Shown: positions 12,511 to 20,798 of the stretch, piece after piece
Layout of the letters: each line of letters starts with the position of its first letter
Numbering within the stretch: position 1 is the stretch's first letter
Position numbers and translations under genes: made by a program
The notes under the pieces: generated by a model
What the model saw: only the letters and a program-made list of their open reading frames with translations
What the model was told of the DNA's origin: nothing
The model's database searches: none
Origin: a virus
Direction: 5' to 3' (one strand)
Virus record (IMG/VR): IMGVR_UViG_3300035703_000219
Span: 1 to 37,338 of that record
DNA length: 37,338 nucleotides

Positions 12511-14404
12511 GATGGACACCTACTCGCAATTCATTAGTAAATCACGTTATAGCCGTTATCTGCCAGAGAAGCGTCGTCGTGAGAACTGGAATGAAACTGT
12601 TGCACGGTATTTTAACTTCATGGAAGATCATCTGCTCAAGAACAACAACTATGCTCTTACGCGTGACCTTCGTAACGAACTAGAACAAGCAGTAGTAAAC
12701 CTGGATGTAATGCCTTCCATGAGGGCTATTATGACCGCTGGTAAGGCTTTGGAGCGTGATAACACAGCAGGGTACAACTGTAGTTATCTGCCTATTGACG
12801 ACCCTAAAGCATTTGATGAGGCTATGTACATCCTGCTCTGTGGAACTGGAGTAGGTTTCTCCGTGGAGCAACGATATGTTAATCAGTTACCTGAAGTCCC
12901 TGAGCAGTTGTTTGATAGTCAGACTACTATCGTTGTTGCCGACTCCAAAGAAGGTTGGGCAAAAGCACTACGACAGTTGGTGGCTCTTCTATATTCTGGT
13001 GAGATTGCAAAATGGGATTTATCCAAGGTACGTCCAGCGGGTCAAAGACTTAAAACATTTGGTGGACGAGCCAGTGGACCAGGACCGCTTGAGGAGTTAT
13101 TTAAATTCACAATATCCAAGTTCAAAGGTGCGGCTGGTCGTCGTCTCTCATCAATCGAGTGCCATGATATTCTCTGCAAGATCGGCGAAGTTGTTGTCGT
13201 TGGTGGTGTTCGCCGTTCAGCAATGATTTCCTTGTCTGACCTGCAAGACGATAAGATGCGTAATGCTAAGTCAGGTTCGTGGTGGGAACAGAATGGTCAA
13301 CGAGCCTTGGCTAACAACTCTGCTACCTATGAGCAGAAGCCTGATACATCACAGTTCCTTCATGAGTGGACTAGTCTGTATGATAGCCACAGTGGTGAGC
13401 GTGGTATCTTCAGTCGTGAAGCATCAGTAAAGCAAGCAGCTAAGAATGGTCGTCGTGATCCTAACTATGAGTTTGGTACAAATCCGTGTAGTGAGATCAT
13501 CCTTCGTCCTTACCAATTCTGTAATCTTTGTGATGTTGTTATTCGTGCTGAAGATACTTTTGAAGATGTTGCAAAAAAGGTTAGAATAGCCACTATCATG
13601 GGTACTTTCCAAGCTACACTGACACATTTTCCTTATTTGCGTAAAGTATGGAAAAAGAATACCGAAGAAGAGCGTTTGCTTGGTGTGTCTTTGACTGGTA
13701 TTTTTGATAATGAATGGATGTCTACTATATGCGACGATACAAAGGAGAAACTTGAAAAACTACGACAATTGTCTGTTGATGTAAATAAAGAGTTTTCTGC
13801 TTTAATTGATATACCTCAATCAGCAGCCATAACTTGTATTAAACCAAGCGGAACAGTTAGCCAGCTTGTTGACTGCGCTTCTGGTATCCACACACGCCAC
13901 AGTCCTTATTATATTCGTCGTATTCGTGGTGATAAAAAAGACCCTCTTACTAAGTTTTTAATAGATGCTGGAATACCAGCAGAGGATTGTGTCATGAAGC
14001 CTGATAATACAACTGTTTTTTCTTTTCCTAAGAAAGCACCGGATGGGGCAAGAACAAGAGAAAATCTAACAGCCATTCAACATCTTGAAACATGGCTGAT
14101 GTATCAAAGACATTTCTCTGAACATAAGCCTTCAGTAACAATTTCTGTCAAAGAAGATGAGTGGATGGATGTTGGTGCGTGGGTTTGGAGGAACTTTAAC
14201 GAAATCAGTGGAATCAGTTTTTTGCCTTATGCTGATAGCAGTTACCGACAAATGCCTTATGAAGATTGTACAAAAGAGCAGTATGAAGAACTACTGTCTA
14301 AGATGCCAAAAGAAATAGATTGGGATTCTTTGGTTGAATACGAAGATAATGTAGAAGGCGCTCAGATGCTCAGTTGCACAGCAGGATCGTGTGAAATAGT
14401 TTAA
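12503..14404 (+). CDS. Adenosylcobalamin-dependent class II ribonucleotide reductase, monomeric type
   Basis: This 633-residue enzyme reduces ribonucleotides, probably triphosphates, to deoxy forms using B12. It fits the Lactobacillus leichmannii RTPR type. The active-site set appears complete: N327, C329 and E331 in NPCSEI (thiyl-radical cysteine C329), the redox pair C93 (YNCSYL) and C340, and the C-terminal shuttle pair C625/C630 five residues apart, as in RTPR. It is shorter than the 739-residue Lactobacillus enzyme. GC drops from about 47% (13021-13200) to about 34% (13681-13860) by hand count, starting close to the active-site codons. Together with ThyX it feeds phage DNA synthesis. The host must provide cobalamin. 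Confidence 0.94.
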   Translation: MTKMDTYSQFISKSRYSRYLPEKRRRENWNETVARYFNFMEDHLLKNNNYALTRDLRNELEQAVVNLDVMPSMRAIMTAGKALERDNTAGYNCSYLPIDDPKAFDEAMYILLCGTGVGFSVEQRYVNQLPEVPEQLFDSQTTIVVADSKEGWAKALRQLVALLYSGEIAKWDLSKVRPAGQRLKTFGGRASGPGPLEELFKFTISKFKGAAGRRLSSIECHDILCKIGEVVVVGGVRRSAMISLSDLQDDKMRNAKSGSWWEQNGQRALANNSATYEQKPDTSQFLHEWTSLYDSHSGERGIFSREASVKQAAKNGRRDPNYEFGTNPCSEIILRPYQFCNLCDVVIRAEDTFEDVAKKVRIATIMGTFQATLTHFPYLRKVWKKNTEEERLLGVSLTGIFDNEWMSTICDDTKEKLEKLRQLSVDVNKEFSALIDIPQSAAITCIKPSGTVSQLVDCASGIHTRHSPYYIRRIRGDKKDPLTKFLIDAGIPAEDCVMKPDNTTVFSFPKKAPDGARTRENLTAIQHLETWLMYQRHFSEHKPSVTISVKEDEWMDVGAWVWRNFNEISGISFLPYADSSYRQMPYEDCTKEQYEELLSKMPKEIDWDSLVEYEDNVEGAQMLSCTAGSCEIV

Positions 14405-14413
14405 AAAAAAACA

Positions 14414-14442
14414 TTGACATCCTTAATTGAATCGTGTATAAT
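14414..14442 (+). promoter_or_regulatory. Perfect-consensus sigma70 promoter for the HNH gene
   Basis: -35 TTGACA (14414-14419), exactly 17 bp, then -10 TATAAT (14437-14442). Both boxes match consensus at all six positions. It lies directly after the RNR stop codon. The expected transcription start is about 14449, so the RNA begins in the loop of the hairpin at 14415-14474 and lacks its left arm. Confidence 0.85.
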
Positions 14443-14474
14443 TCAAATGTTACATAAATCAATTGAGGATGTCA
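14415..14474 (+). promoter_or_regulatory. Inverted repeat that masks the HNH ribosome binding site
   Basis: 14415-14430 pairs with 14459-14474: 16 consecutive pairs, of which one is a U-G wobble (14424 with 14465), around a 28-base loop. The right arm contains the GAGG ribosome binding site (14465-14468) and the A of the ATG. RNA that reads through from the RNR gene would fold and hide the start. RNA from the promoter in the loop would not. Confidence 0.8.
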
Positions 14475-14926
14475 TGTATAAAAACAGACAAGGATATAAA
14501 GTAAGCGATACTCATCGGGAGTGTACTAAATGCGGCTCTATTTTTGAAATTACTAGTGCAATGACTTTGTGTAAAATTTGTAATAGTAATAGGGTTAAGA
14601 GCCTAACTCCAGAATGGAAAATGCATCAGAGAGCAAAACAAAGAAGCAAGGAAAACGGAAGGGAGTTTAATATCCTTGTTTCTGATATTGTTATCCCAGA
14701 TAAGTGTCCAATACTTGGTATAGAGTTAAATATGAATTCTGGTAAATCAGGAGCGTACAGAAACTCACCGTCTTTAGATAGAATAGATAATTCAAAAGGG
14801 TATATAGAAGATAACATCCAAGTAATTAGCCAACTCGCTAATGCAATGAAGTGCCATGCCTCAAATGAGGAGTTACACGCGTTTGCTAAGTGGGTTATAA
14901 ACAATGTACCAAAGAAACAGATTTGA
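14474..14926 (+). CDS. HNH endonuclease, probable free-standing homing enzyme
   Basis: The protein is 150 residues from ATG 14474 (GAGG five bases upstream). An in-frame ATG at 14447 lies at the predicted transcript start and has no ribosome binding site. A four-cysteine zinc ribbon (C17, C20, C33, C36) precedes the nuclease core, whose PSLDRIDNSKGYIEDNIQVIS and ANAMK segments are typical of small phage HNH enzymes. It probably nicks or cuts DNA in related phages so that its own gene is copied in. Location beside the RNR gene is usual for such elements. About 35% GC, like the 3' half of the RNR gene and unlike the genes around them. Confidence 0.88.
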   Translation: MYKNRQGYKVSDTHRECTKCGSIFEITSAMTLCKICNSNRVKSLTPEWKMHQRAKQRSKENGREFNILVSDIVIPDKCPILGIELNMNSGKSGAYRNSPSLDRIDNSKGYIEDNIQVISQLANAMKCHASNEELHAFAKWVINNVPKKQI

Positions 14927-14967
14927 TTGAGTAAAATCACTCACTATATTGAGTAAAGGGAGGTACT

Positions 14968-15102
14968 ATGAGTTTATCAATGATCATCATCACCGGTATT
15001 ATGTTTGGTGTAGAGTATTCAGAGATGGAGGATGAAGAAGGTGTGTTCAACAATGTCATCATCGACATTGGCTTTCTTAGGTTTGTGGTACAATGGGAAT
15101 AG
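14968..15102 (+). CDS. Small protein at the end of the rightward arm
   Basis: The 44-residue frame has a near-perfect ribosome binding site (AGGGAGGT) five bases before ATG 14968. A hydrophobic N-terminus (SLSMIIITGIMFGVEY) is followed by an acidic turn and a hydrophobic strand (VIIDIGFLRFVVQW). Its form resembles small unnamed phage proteins that sit between replication and late genes. The function is unknown. It is the last gene before the shared terminator. Confidence 0.6.
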   Translation: MSLSMIIITGIMFGVEYSEMEDEEGVFNNVIIDIGFLRFVVQWE

Positions 15103-15123
15103 TGGTGTTCGTGGTGTAGTAAT

Positions 15124-15154
15124 TAAAAAGCCCCAATTAAGGGGCTTCTTTTTT
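15124..15154. terminator. Bidirectional intrinsic terminator between converging arms
   Basis: Stem aagcccc (15128-15134) pairs with ggggctt (15141-15147) around a six-base loop. On the plus strand it is followed by a run of six T (15149-15154). On the minus strand the complement of aattaaaa supplies a T-rich tail. It ends the rightward arm after 15102 and the leftward arm just past the endolysin stop. Confidence 0.9.
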
Positions 15155-15527
15155 AGTAACTCCAGAGTGCCGGCCTAGTTGATCCTTTACCAACATCTAA
15201 GTGTATGAACCTACCAGTGCCTTTCTGTTGGACACCAATGCCTGTAAAACCAAGCCCAATGGCTTTGTGAAGCAATTCTATAGCAGCCTCACCTTGGATG
15301 CCAATATCGGCAGCAAGACCTTCTGCGTGTGTTCCAGGCACACTCTTCTTCCGCTCCACAGGATGCAGTGGGCAACGATAGCCAGAGGTGATCACCATTG
15401 GCTTACCGTAGGCAGTCCTAAGTTCTTGTAACTTTGCTACCAACTCTTCTCTGATGCCTTCAGAGCCACAATGTTGACAAGCAAACTCTGATCTTTTGAA
15501 GTTAGGATATTTACCCCAATCAATCAT
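15153..15527 (-). CDS. Endolysin, M15-type peptidase
   Basis: The protein is 124 residues, a single catalytic domain of the peptidase M15 (D-Ala-D-Ala carboxypeptidase-like) family. It should cut peptidoglycan cross-links for host lysis. The zinc ligands H67 and D74 (GTHAEGLAAD) and H109 (FIHLDVG) are present, with SGYRC near 48-52. There is no signal peptide, so it needs a holin. The start is supported by AAGGAG before the ATG. It overlaps the holin gene by four bases. Confidence 0.92.
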   Translation of the reverse strand: MIDWGKYPNFKRSEFACQHCGSEGIREELVAKLQELRTAYGKPMVITSGYRCPLHPVERKKSVPGTHAEGLAADIGIQGEAAIELLHKAIGLGFTGIGVQQKGTGRFIHLDVGKGSTRPALWSY

Positions 15528-15919
15528 TTAGTCACTCCTTTATATTTCTCAAATGTTCTTAACCCACCCAGTCCTAGCATACCCATCAACACAGTCATTA
15601 GCGATGCCATGTCAAACTCAGGTAAGTCTGGGACTGCAAAACCAATGTAAGTCATAACAAAGATCAGCACTGGTTGTAGTACAAAGTGGTAGGCAAAAGC
15701 AGCGCCGCAAGTCCAACCGATGAACGGTCTCCATCCACCTTTGAATATACTATCACTAGATGCTTCTTCTTTATTTACCTCGATCTGCGCCATTGCAATT
15801 TCATGCGCATTTTTCTGTGCCATTGTAGCAATTTCATGCGCTAATTTCTGTCGCTCAGTGGCATCAGGAATGAATTTACTTAGGATATTAGATACTGAGG
15901 TTACAAGTAGTTCTATCAT
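15524..15919 (-). CDS. Holin of the 3-TM (GTA-type) family
   Basis: The protein is 131 residues from ATG 15919 with GGAG eight bases upstream; an earlier in-frame start is inside the preceding gene. A charged amphipathic N-terminal part (residues about 15-50) is followed by KGGWRPFIGWTCGAAFAYHF and two or three membrane spans (about 62-92 and 100-120). The GGWRP motif is typical of this holin family. It lies between the membrane protein at 15916 and endolysin, so the three form a lysis cassette. Confidence 0.85.
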   Translation of the reverse strand: MIELLVTSVSNILSKFIPDATERQKLAHEIATMAQKNAHEIAMAQIEVNKEEASSDSIFKGGWRPFIGWTCGAAFAYHFVLQPVLIFVMTYIGFAVPDLPEFDMASLMTVLMGMLGLGGLRTFEKYKGVTK

Positions 15920-16377
15920 TGATACTCCATAGTTAAGTATACAGCACCAACAACACACCCAATAACAACCATTATCAATACAAGAATCCAGAAGGTAAGT
16001 AACATATCCTGTATTATTCTGTCACGCTTTGCCTTCTTGTCTAACTTATCCTTTAGTTGTTGTCGATGCTCTGCTTCTCGTTGTTGCCTTGCTTTGACTT
16101 GGAAGGACTGCCAATCATCCCATAACCCAGGTCTACCACAATAAATCATTAACTGCCTTAACTCTTGTTCTTGTTGCTTTAACTGCTCTAGTGCCAGAAA
16201 CTCTTCAAGATCATTACGCTTATGTTCTGGTTTACTCTCTACCTTTTCTTGTAACTTTGATTTGTTGTTGAAGTATTCAAGTAATGCTTGACCAGCACTG
16301 ACTATCTCGCCTCCATTCTTGATGGCAGTCTTGATTACTTGAAAGGCTGCATTGGCTGCTGCCAGTTCTACTAACAT
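15916..16377 (-). CDS. Coiled-coil membrane protein in the lysis region
   Basis: The protein is 153 residues. A helical N-terminus (LAAANAAFQVIKTAIKNGGEIV) is followed by a long charged, Gln/Lys/Glu-rich coiled coil (about 40-120) and one C-terminal membrane span (about 125-148). Proteins of this shape are common upstream of the GTA-type holin in podoviruses. A spanin-like or virion role has been guessed elsewhere but is not shown here. The stop overlaps the holin start by four bases. Confidence 0.7.
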   Translation of the reverse strand: MLVELAAANAAFQVIKTAIKNGGEIVSAGQALLEYFNNKSKLQEKVESKPEHKRNDLEEFLALEQLKQQEQELRQLMIYCGRPGLWDDWQSFQVKARQQREAEHRQQLKDKLDKKAKRDRIIQDMLLTFWILVLIMVVIGCVVGAVYLTMEYQ

Positions 16378-16397
16378 GGGATCTCCAAGACATAGGG

Positions 16398-18098
16398 TTA
16401 TTCAGCTTCCGTGGCTATATTGTATTGCTCAAGCAATCCTGCTCCTGCTGTCGCTCCTACCGGCGTTGCTGCTTTGGTAACAGCCTCTCCTGTTTTACGC
16501 ATTAGAGGCGTCCTAGCCCTTAGAATCAAGTCTGCAATGTCTTGACCCATATCACTGTATAACAAACGAGTGCTACCGGTTAGCAACGCTGCTGATGTTG
16601 GATCATAACCAAACATACCTAACAAAGCACCGCCTTTGGCAAGACCAGCAAGACGACCTTCCAACACAGCACCAGGGGTTTCACCAATCATCTCTAAAGC
16701 CGCCTCAGCCTCTTTCTGACCCCTTGCCTTACCTTCAGCAAACCGAGTCTTACGACGAGACTGATCCATCTGCCTAACTGCTTGTTGATACTGTTTAGGA
16801 GTAAAAACACCACTCATAGCACCTGTGTTAGCAGCAGCCATCTTCATAACCGCAAGATCACCGTAAGCACTGTCAATACGGCGAAGTTGGGGTGTTAGTT
16901 TCTGGTTCTGATCATAGATGTTCTTTTTAAGTTCACGCAACACTAACTGTAGAGCATCACCGATAGTACGGTCGTTTTGAGTAGAACTGTTTATGTAACC
17001 AATCGCTTGTTTCCTTAGATCAGACTCAATACCTTTGATGTCTTGGCCTGAGATAACACCGGAAGGAGGAAACTTATTCAACACTACTGAGTTTAAAATA
17101 CCCTCAACCATTTGACGCTGTGCTGGTGAAGGTAAATTTGCTTTGTTCAGTGCGTTAAGAATATCGCTACTAACAGTGTTGTTAAAAGAAAAACTCATCT
17201 TAGATAAAACATCATCATAAGCCTCGTCTACCCTGTCAGTAGCAAACTGAACAGCATCACGACCAATAGCGTCTGCTGGTAGTTTAATATTTATTTTATC
17301 TAAGGCTTTGTTGATAACTGCTTTGTTGAAATCGTAAAGAGTTCTTTCTCGTTGGTTTTGAATAGCAGTACCAACAATAGGAAGATTCTGTGCAAACTCT
17401 TCTAATGCCTTGACTGGCTCACCTAACTTTTGACCAACAGTGCCTTTGATGCCAAGGTCACGCATTGTTTGCTCTGCTTTGCTTAACAAAGGATTCAAAG
17501 CAGCGCCAGCGCCTTCAAATACCTTTTGACCAGCAACACCGAAAGCAGCACCACCGGCAACCTGCTTTGCTTTCTCAGTAGCAAAGTCTTCTTCAGTACC
17601 TTGAGTAACTGGTTGTAATGCGGCTGTAGCACCGCCACCAACAGCAGCACCTCTTAGACCAGTACCAGCAATCCTAGCGGCAGCAACGCCAGGAATAATC
17701 CCGCTAACAACACCACCGCCTAGACGAGCAAGATCAAAACCCTCTTCACCCCTTTCCTTTCTACCAGCCTGATACGCTTGTTCTTCTTCTCGTACCATTT
17801 GGCTAACACCACCTTCAGGTAACTTAGAGACAAGACCATATTCAGCCAAAATGTCATTTAGTTTGTTAACTTGCTTGACAACAGGTTCGGGAAGAATTTT
17901 TTCAAGTAACTGTGCGCCACCACTGATAGGATCTTTCAAACCCATCAAGAAACCAGAAGTGGGAGCAGTGGCTTGCTGTTGAGCAGGTGTAGCAGGAGCA
18001 GAAACAACACCAAGATCAGCAGCGATCTCTTCTATCTGCTCATCTGATAGTGGTTGTTGAGTCTGAATCCTCTTACCACCGATAACATAAGTAGGCAT
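16398..18098 (-). CDS. Internal virion or DNA ejection protein
   Basis: The protein is 566 residues. The N-terminal region (PLSDEQIEEIAADLGV) is followed by a long Gly/Ala-rich hydrophobic stretch (about 125-200) of the kind that can enter membranes, then a helical region and another Gly/Ala-rich part. This pattern and its position between ejection-type proteins and lysis genes fit the internal core proteins that podoviruses inject to form a DNA channel. No enzymatic motif is seen. The leader aggactaattATG is shared with the gene before it. Confidence 0.7.
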   Translation of the reverse strand: MPTYVIGGKRIQTQQPLSDEQIEEIAADLGVVSAPATPAQQQATAPTSGFLMGLKDPISGGAQLLEKILPEPVVKQVNKLNDILAEYGLVSKLPEGGVSQMVREEEQAYQAGRKERGEEGFDLARLGGGVVSGIIPGVAAARIAGTGLRGAAVGGGATAALQPVTQGTEEDFATEKAKQVAGGAAFGVAGQKVFEGAGAALNPLLSKAEQTMRDLGIKGTVGQKLGEPVKALEEFAQNLPIVGTAIQNQRERTLYDFNKAVINKALDKINIKLPADAIGRDAVQFATDRVDEAYDDVLSKMSFSFNNTVSSDILNALNKANLPSPAQRQMVEGILNSVVLNKFPPSGVISGQDIKGIESDLRKQAIGYINSSTQNDRTIGDALQLVLRELKKNIYDQNQKLTPQLRRIDSAYGDLAVMKMAAANTGAMSGVFTPKQYQQAVRQMDQSRRKTRFAEGKARGQKEAEAALEMIGETPGAVLEGRLAGLAKGGALLGMFGYDPTSAALLTGSTRLLYSDMGQDIADLILRARTPLMRKTGEAVTKAATPVGATAGAGLLEQYNIATEAE

Positions 18099-18100
18099 AA

Positions 18101-19264
18101 TTAGTCCTCTATAACTTGGTACTTGATTCCACTTTTAGTTGATCTTTCAACAGAAGGTTTAGTAGTTGGTGGCGGTAACGGTGGTGCTTTACCTTGACGA
18201 ACTGCTTGGCCTTTAGCGGCTGTTCTTTCAATACCTTTGTTAATTTTTCTAATAGCGCTTTTAAGATTACGTTCAATTGCGTTTTTTTCTAGTGTTGTAT
18301 CACCACCAACAAGACGTTGCAAGAACTTCAACTCTTCGTTAGAGTCGTTCCCTCCAAACTCTTGCAGTAACGGAATAACATTAGAATTTACTTCTGTAAG
18401 GAATACTTCTGTGTTCTCAACACGCCTTAAGTCACCAACAGCACCAAATGTCTTTTTGGCAAGTTCTTTTTGAAACTCTCCGTAAGAACCTGTATAAATT
18501 CCATCATTAAGAATGCCTAATGCTACATTAAGACTCTCTACTGATTGTTGTTTACCTTGTATAGCAGCAAGATCAAGACCAAGTTTCTTTGCCTCTTCTT
18601 CACTAGCTTTCTTGCTAAACACCTCACCAAGACCAGTTAAATCAACTCCTTTTGGTGACTGTATCTTCACTACTTTTTCCAAGGCAGTCAACTCGGCAGT
18701 TTCTTGAGGCGTGAGTCCATCAGTATTCTTTTTCATTTCAAGAGTAACAAGACGCTCTGCCAACGAAGTCTTTCCACTTTCCTTACCTTGAGCAATAACA
18801 TTCCTTGCTGATTCAAACATCGCGACTTGTTCAGGAGTCCGTTGATCAGGAGGAATCTGACCAATATTAAGCATAATAGACTCCGCCTGCTTCTTTGGGT
18901 CCATAGGCGCTGTAACACGCTTTTTAGACTCTTCTCCTAACTGCAAAGCAACATCAGTCAAACCGGCGTTAGAGAAATCCAAAGCCATTCTACGCAAAAT
19001 ATCAGGGTCATTAATATCCTGCCCCTTATACTTATCAACAATGGCTTGAGTAGTGGTAGCCCTACGCAATGCTGGGTCTTGTGCTTCAGGGAACAAACCT
19101 TGTGCAAGAGCATTGATGCCAGTCTGTGATAGACCACGACTAGCAGCGTACAGTGGTGCAAAGACACCAAAGGCTTCTGCTTCTTTGTTAATTGCTTCTT
19201 GACGACGAAGATCCCTTGCTGCAAGAAGTTCGTCTGCTGTTACACCAAATAGTGACTGTGCCAT
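18101..19264 (-). CDS. Internal virion protein, helical
   Basis: The protein is 387 residues, almost entirely helical and charged, with no signal peptide or obvious enzyme motif. It lies between two ejection-type proteins, as in podovirus operons that encode three internal proteins. The N-terminus (SLFGVTADELLAARDLRRQ) is followed by long coiled segments, and the C-terminus has a proline-rich turn (APPLPPPTTKP). The role is inferred from position. Confidence 0.62.
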   Translation of the reverse strand: MAQSLFGVTADELLAARDLRRQEAINKEAEAFGVFAPLYAASRGLSQTGINALAQGLFPEAQDPALRRATTTQAIVDKYKGQDINDPDILRRMALDFSNAGLTDVALQLGEESKKRVTAPMDPKKQAESIMLNIGQIPPDQRTPEQVAMFESARNVIAQGKESGKTSLAERLVTLEMKKNTDGLTPQETAELTALEKVVKIQSPKGVDLTGLGEVFSKKASEEEAKKLGLDLAAIQGKQQSVESLNVALGILNDGIYTGSYGEFQKELAKKTFGAVGDLRRVENTEVFLTEVNSNVIPLLQEFGGNDSNEELKFLQRLVGGDTTLEKNAIERNLKSAIRKINKGIERTAAKGQAVRQGKAPPLPPPTTKPSVERSTKSGIKYQVIED

Positions 19265-19277
19265 AATTAGTCCTTAA

Positions 19278-20516
19278 TTAGAATACACCGTAACCTGTGG
19301 TACCTGGGGCCATACCAACCCCGCCTCCACCAAATGACGGAAAGCCACTAAACAAACCACCAATACCTTGTTGAATTTGTTTATTCCCTAACAAATCCTG
19401 TAAAGCACCGTAACGAGCAGAGGACGACATTACATCACCAAGTAAGTTAGTCTTTGCCGCTCCTAGGCCGCCTGCTAGTAACGATTCTCCAACCTGAGCG
19501 CCAGCAGTAGCGGTTCTACCACCCAACTGTGCGCCAATGTCAAGAGGTTGTTGACCAAGGTTCTCAATCGTCTGAGCAAGACCAAGTTGAGTTTGGAACG
19601 GAGCCATTGCCTGAGTCTGGTACTGAGGAATAAGACCAAGCAACGATGCGCCTGTACCAAACAACCCTGTACCAAGTTGAATATCTTCAGCAAGCCTAGC
19701 CCTAGCAAGATTCTCTGCTTGTTGACGAGCAGTGATACCAGCAGCACCCAACTGAGTACCAAGGCCAATATCCTGTTGCAACTCTTGCCTTGCTCTCTCA
19801 CGAGCCTGTGCAGCCAATGCCATATCTTGTTGACCACGGGCCTGTGCCAGTGTGAACAACTCTGGTTGACCCATATCACCAACACTAAGACCGGCCCTAC
19901 CACGACCAAACACTGACGATGCTAGACGCTGTTCTTCACGCTGACGGACAGGATCTAACATTGCTTGCTGTTCATTAAAGTAACTCTGAGCAGCGGCAGT
20001 AGGATCATATGATGTCGGTGTTACCTGCTGGCCTAACATCCCTAGTCGCTGTGCGTAAGCAAGTTCCTCTGGGGATGCTTGCCTTGCTGCTGATGTTGGT
20101 AACAGTTGTCCACCAAGGTTGAATAGCCCTGGCACAGCGCCTCTGATAGCACTTAACTCAGCGCCAGCACCAAGAGCAGTTTCTAATGACCCTGGAGCAA
20201 CACCGAGTAGCCTCTCCTGTAATGCTTGTAATTCAGGCGAGACTGTGTAACCAGCGCTGGTAAGCCTACCCTGGTCATCAAAGCCAAATTGACTTTGACC
20301 AAATCGGGTTGTTATACCTACTGGTCTGAATCTGGCTTCTTGAGCAGCAATTTGCGCTGCTGCAGTTTGAGCATTAGCAGCAGTACCGGCGGCTCTTTCA
20401 GCAGCCCTACCAGCATCAATAGACCCACCTAAAGAAGCACCTGCTAGCGCTCCTGCTGGTCCCCCTAATAGGAAACCACCAACACCGCCTAAAACAGAAC
20501 CTACACTCTTACCCAT
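19278..20516 (-). CDS. Internal virion or ejection protein, Gly/Ala-rich
   Basis: The protein is 412 residues. It begins with a glycine-zipper-like segment (GGVGGFLLGGPAGALAGASL), then an Ala/Gln-rich helix, a long Gln-rich middle and a Gly/Phe-rich C-terminus. A glycine-zipper start and Ala/Gln richness are typical of phage ejection proteins that cross the envelope. It is the first of the three internal-protein genes. Confidence is moderate because the assignment rests on composition and place. Confidence 0.65.
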   Translation of the reverse strand: MGKSVGSVLGGVGGFLLGGPAGALAGASLGGSIDAGRAAERAAGTAANAQTAAAQIAAQEARFRPVGITTRFGQSQFGFDDQGRLTSAGYTVSPELQALQERLLGVAPGSLETALGAGAELSAIRGAVPGLFNLGGQLLPTSAARQASPEELAYAQRLGMLGQQVTPTSYDPTAAAQSYFNEQQAMLDPVRQREEQRLASSVFGRGRAGLSVGDMGQPELFTLAQARGQQDMALAAQARERARQELQQDIGLGTQLGAAGITARQQAENLARARLAEDIQLGTGLFGTGASLLGLIPQYQTQAMAPFQTQLGLAQTIENLGQQPLDIGAQLGGRTATAGAQVGESLLAGGLGAAKTNLLGDVMSSSARYGALQDLLGNKQIQQGIGGLFSGFPSFGGGGVGMAPGTTGYGVF

Positions 20517-20798
20517 TTAAATACTCCTATTATAAATTTTGTATACATTACCGTCAACACCAACACTATCAGTAACATATTTAAATTTTAAAATATTTCC
20601 AAATTTACCTAGCTTGTCATTATCTACTAAGCCATAAATAGGAGCATTAAGTAGTGACTGCATTGTGTCTAAATCTTTTATAAACTTATTCTTTACTTCT
20701 TTAGTCCATCTAAACACATCGGCGTGTAGCCAATGGATGTTAGCGTAATACTCTAGATATATAACATAGTCTTTATTCTGTACTACTGGTATTTTCAT
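20517..20798 (-). CDS. Small protein of unknown function in the tail-fibre region
   Basis: This 93-residue protein is rich in aromatic and basic residues (YVIYLEYYANIHWLHADVFRW). In size and residue pattern it resembles small unnamed phage proteins located by internal virion genes. An acyltransferase-like fragment is one possibility, but no catalytic motif is visible. It abuts both neighbours with no spacing. Confidence 0.55.
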   Translation of the reverse strand: MKIPVVQNKDYVIYLEYYANIHWLHADVFRWTKEVKNKFIKDLDTMQSLLNAPIYGLVDNDKLGKFGNILKFKYVTDSVGVDGNVYKIYNRSI

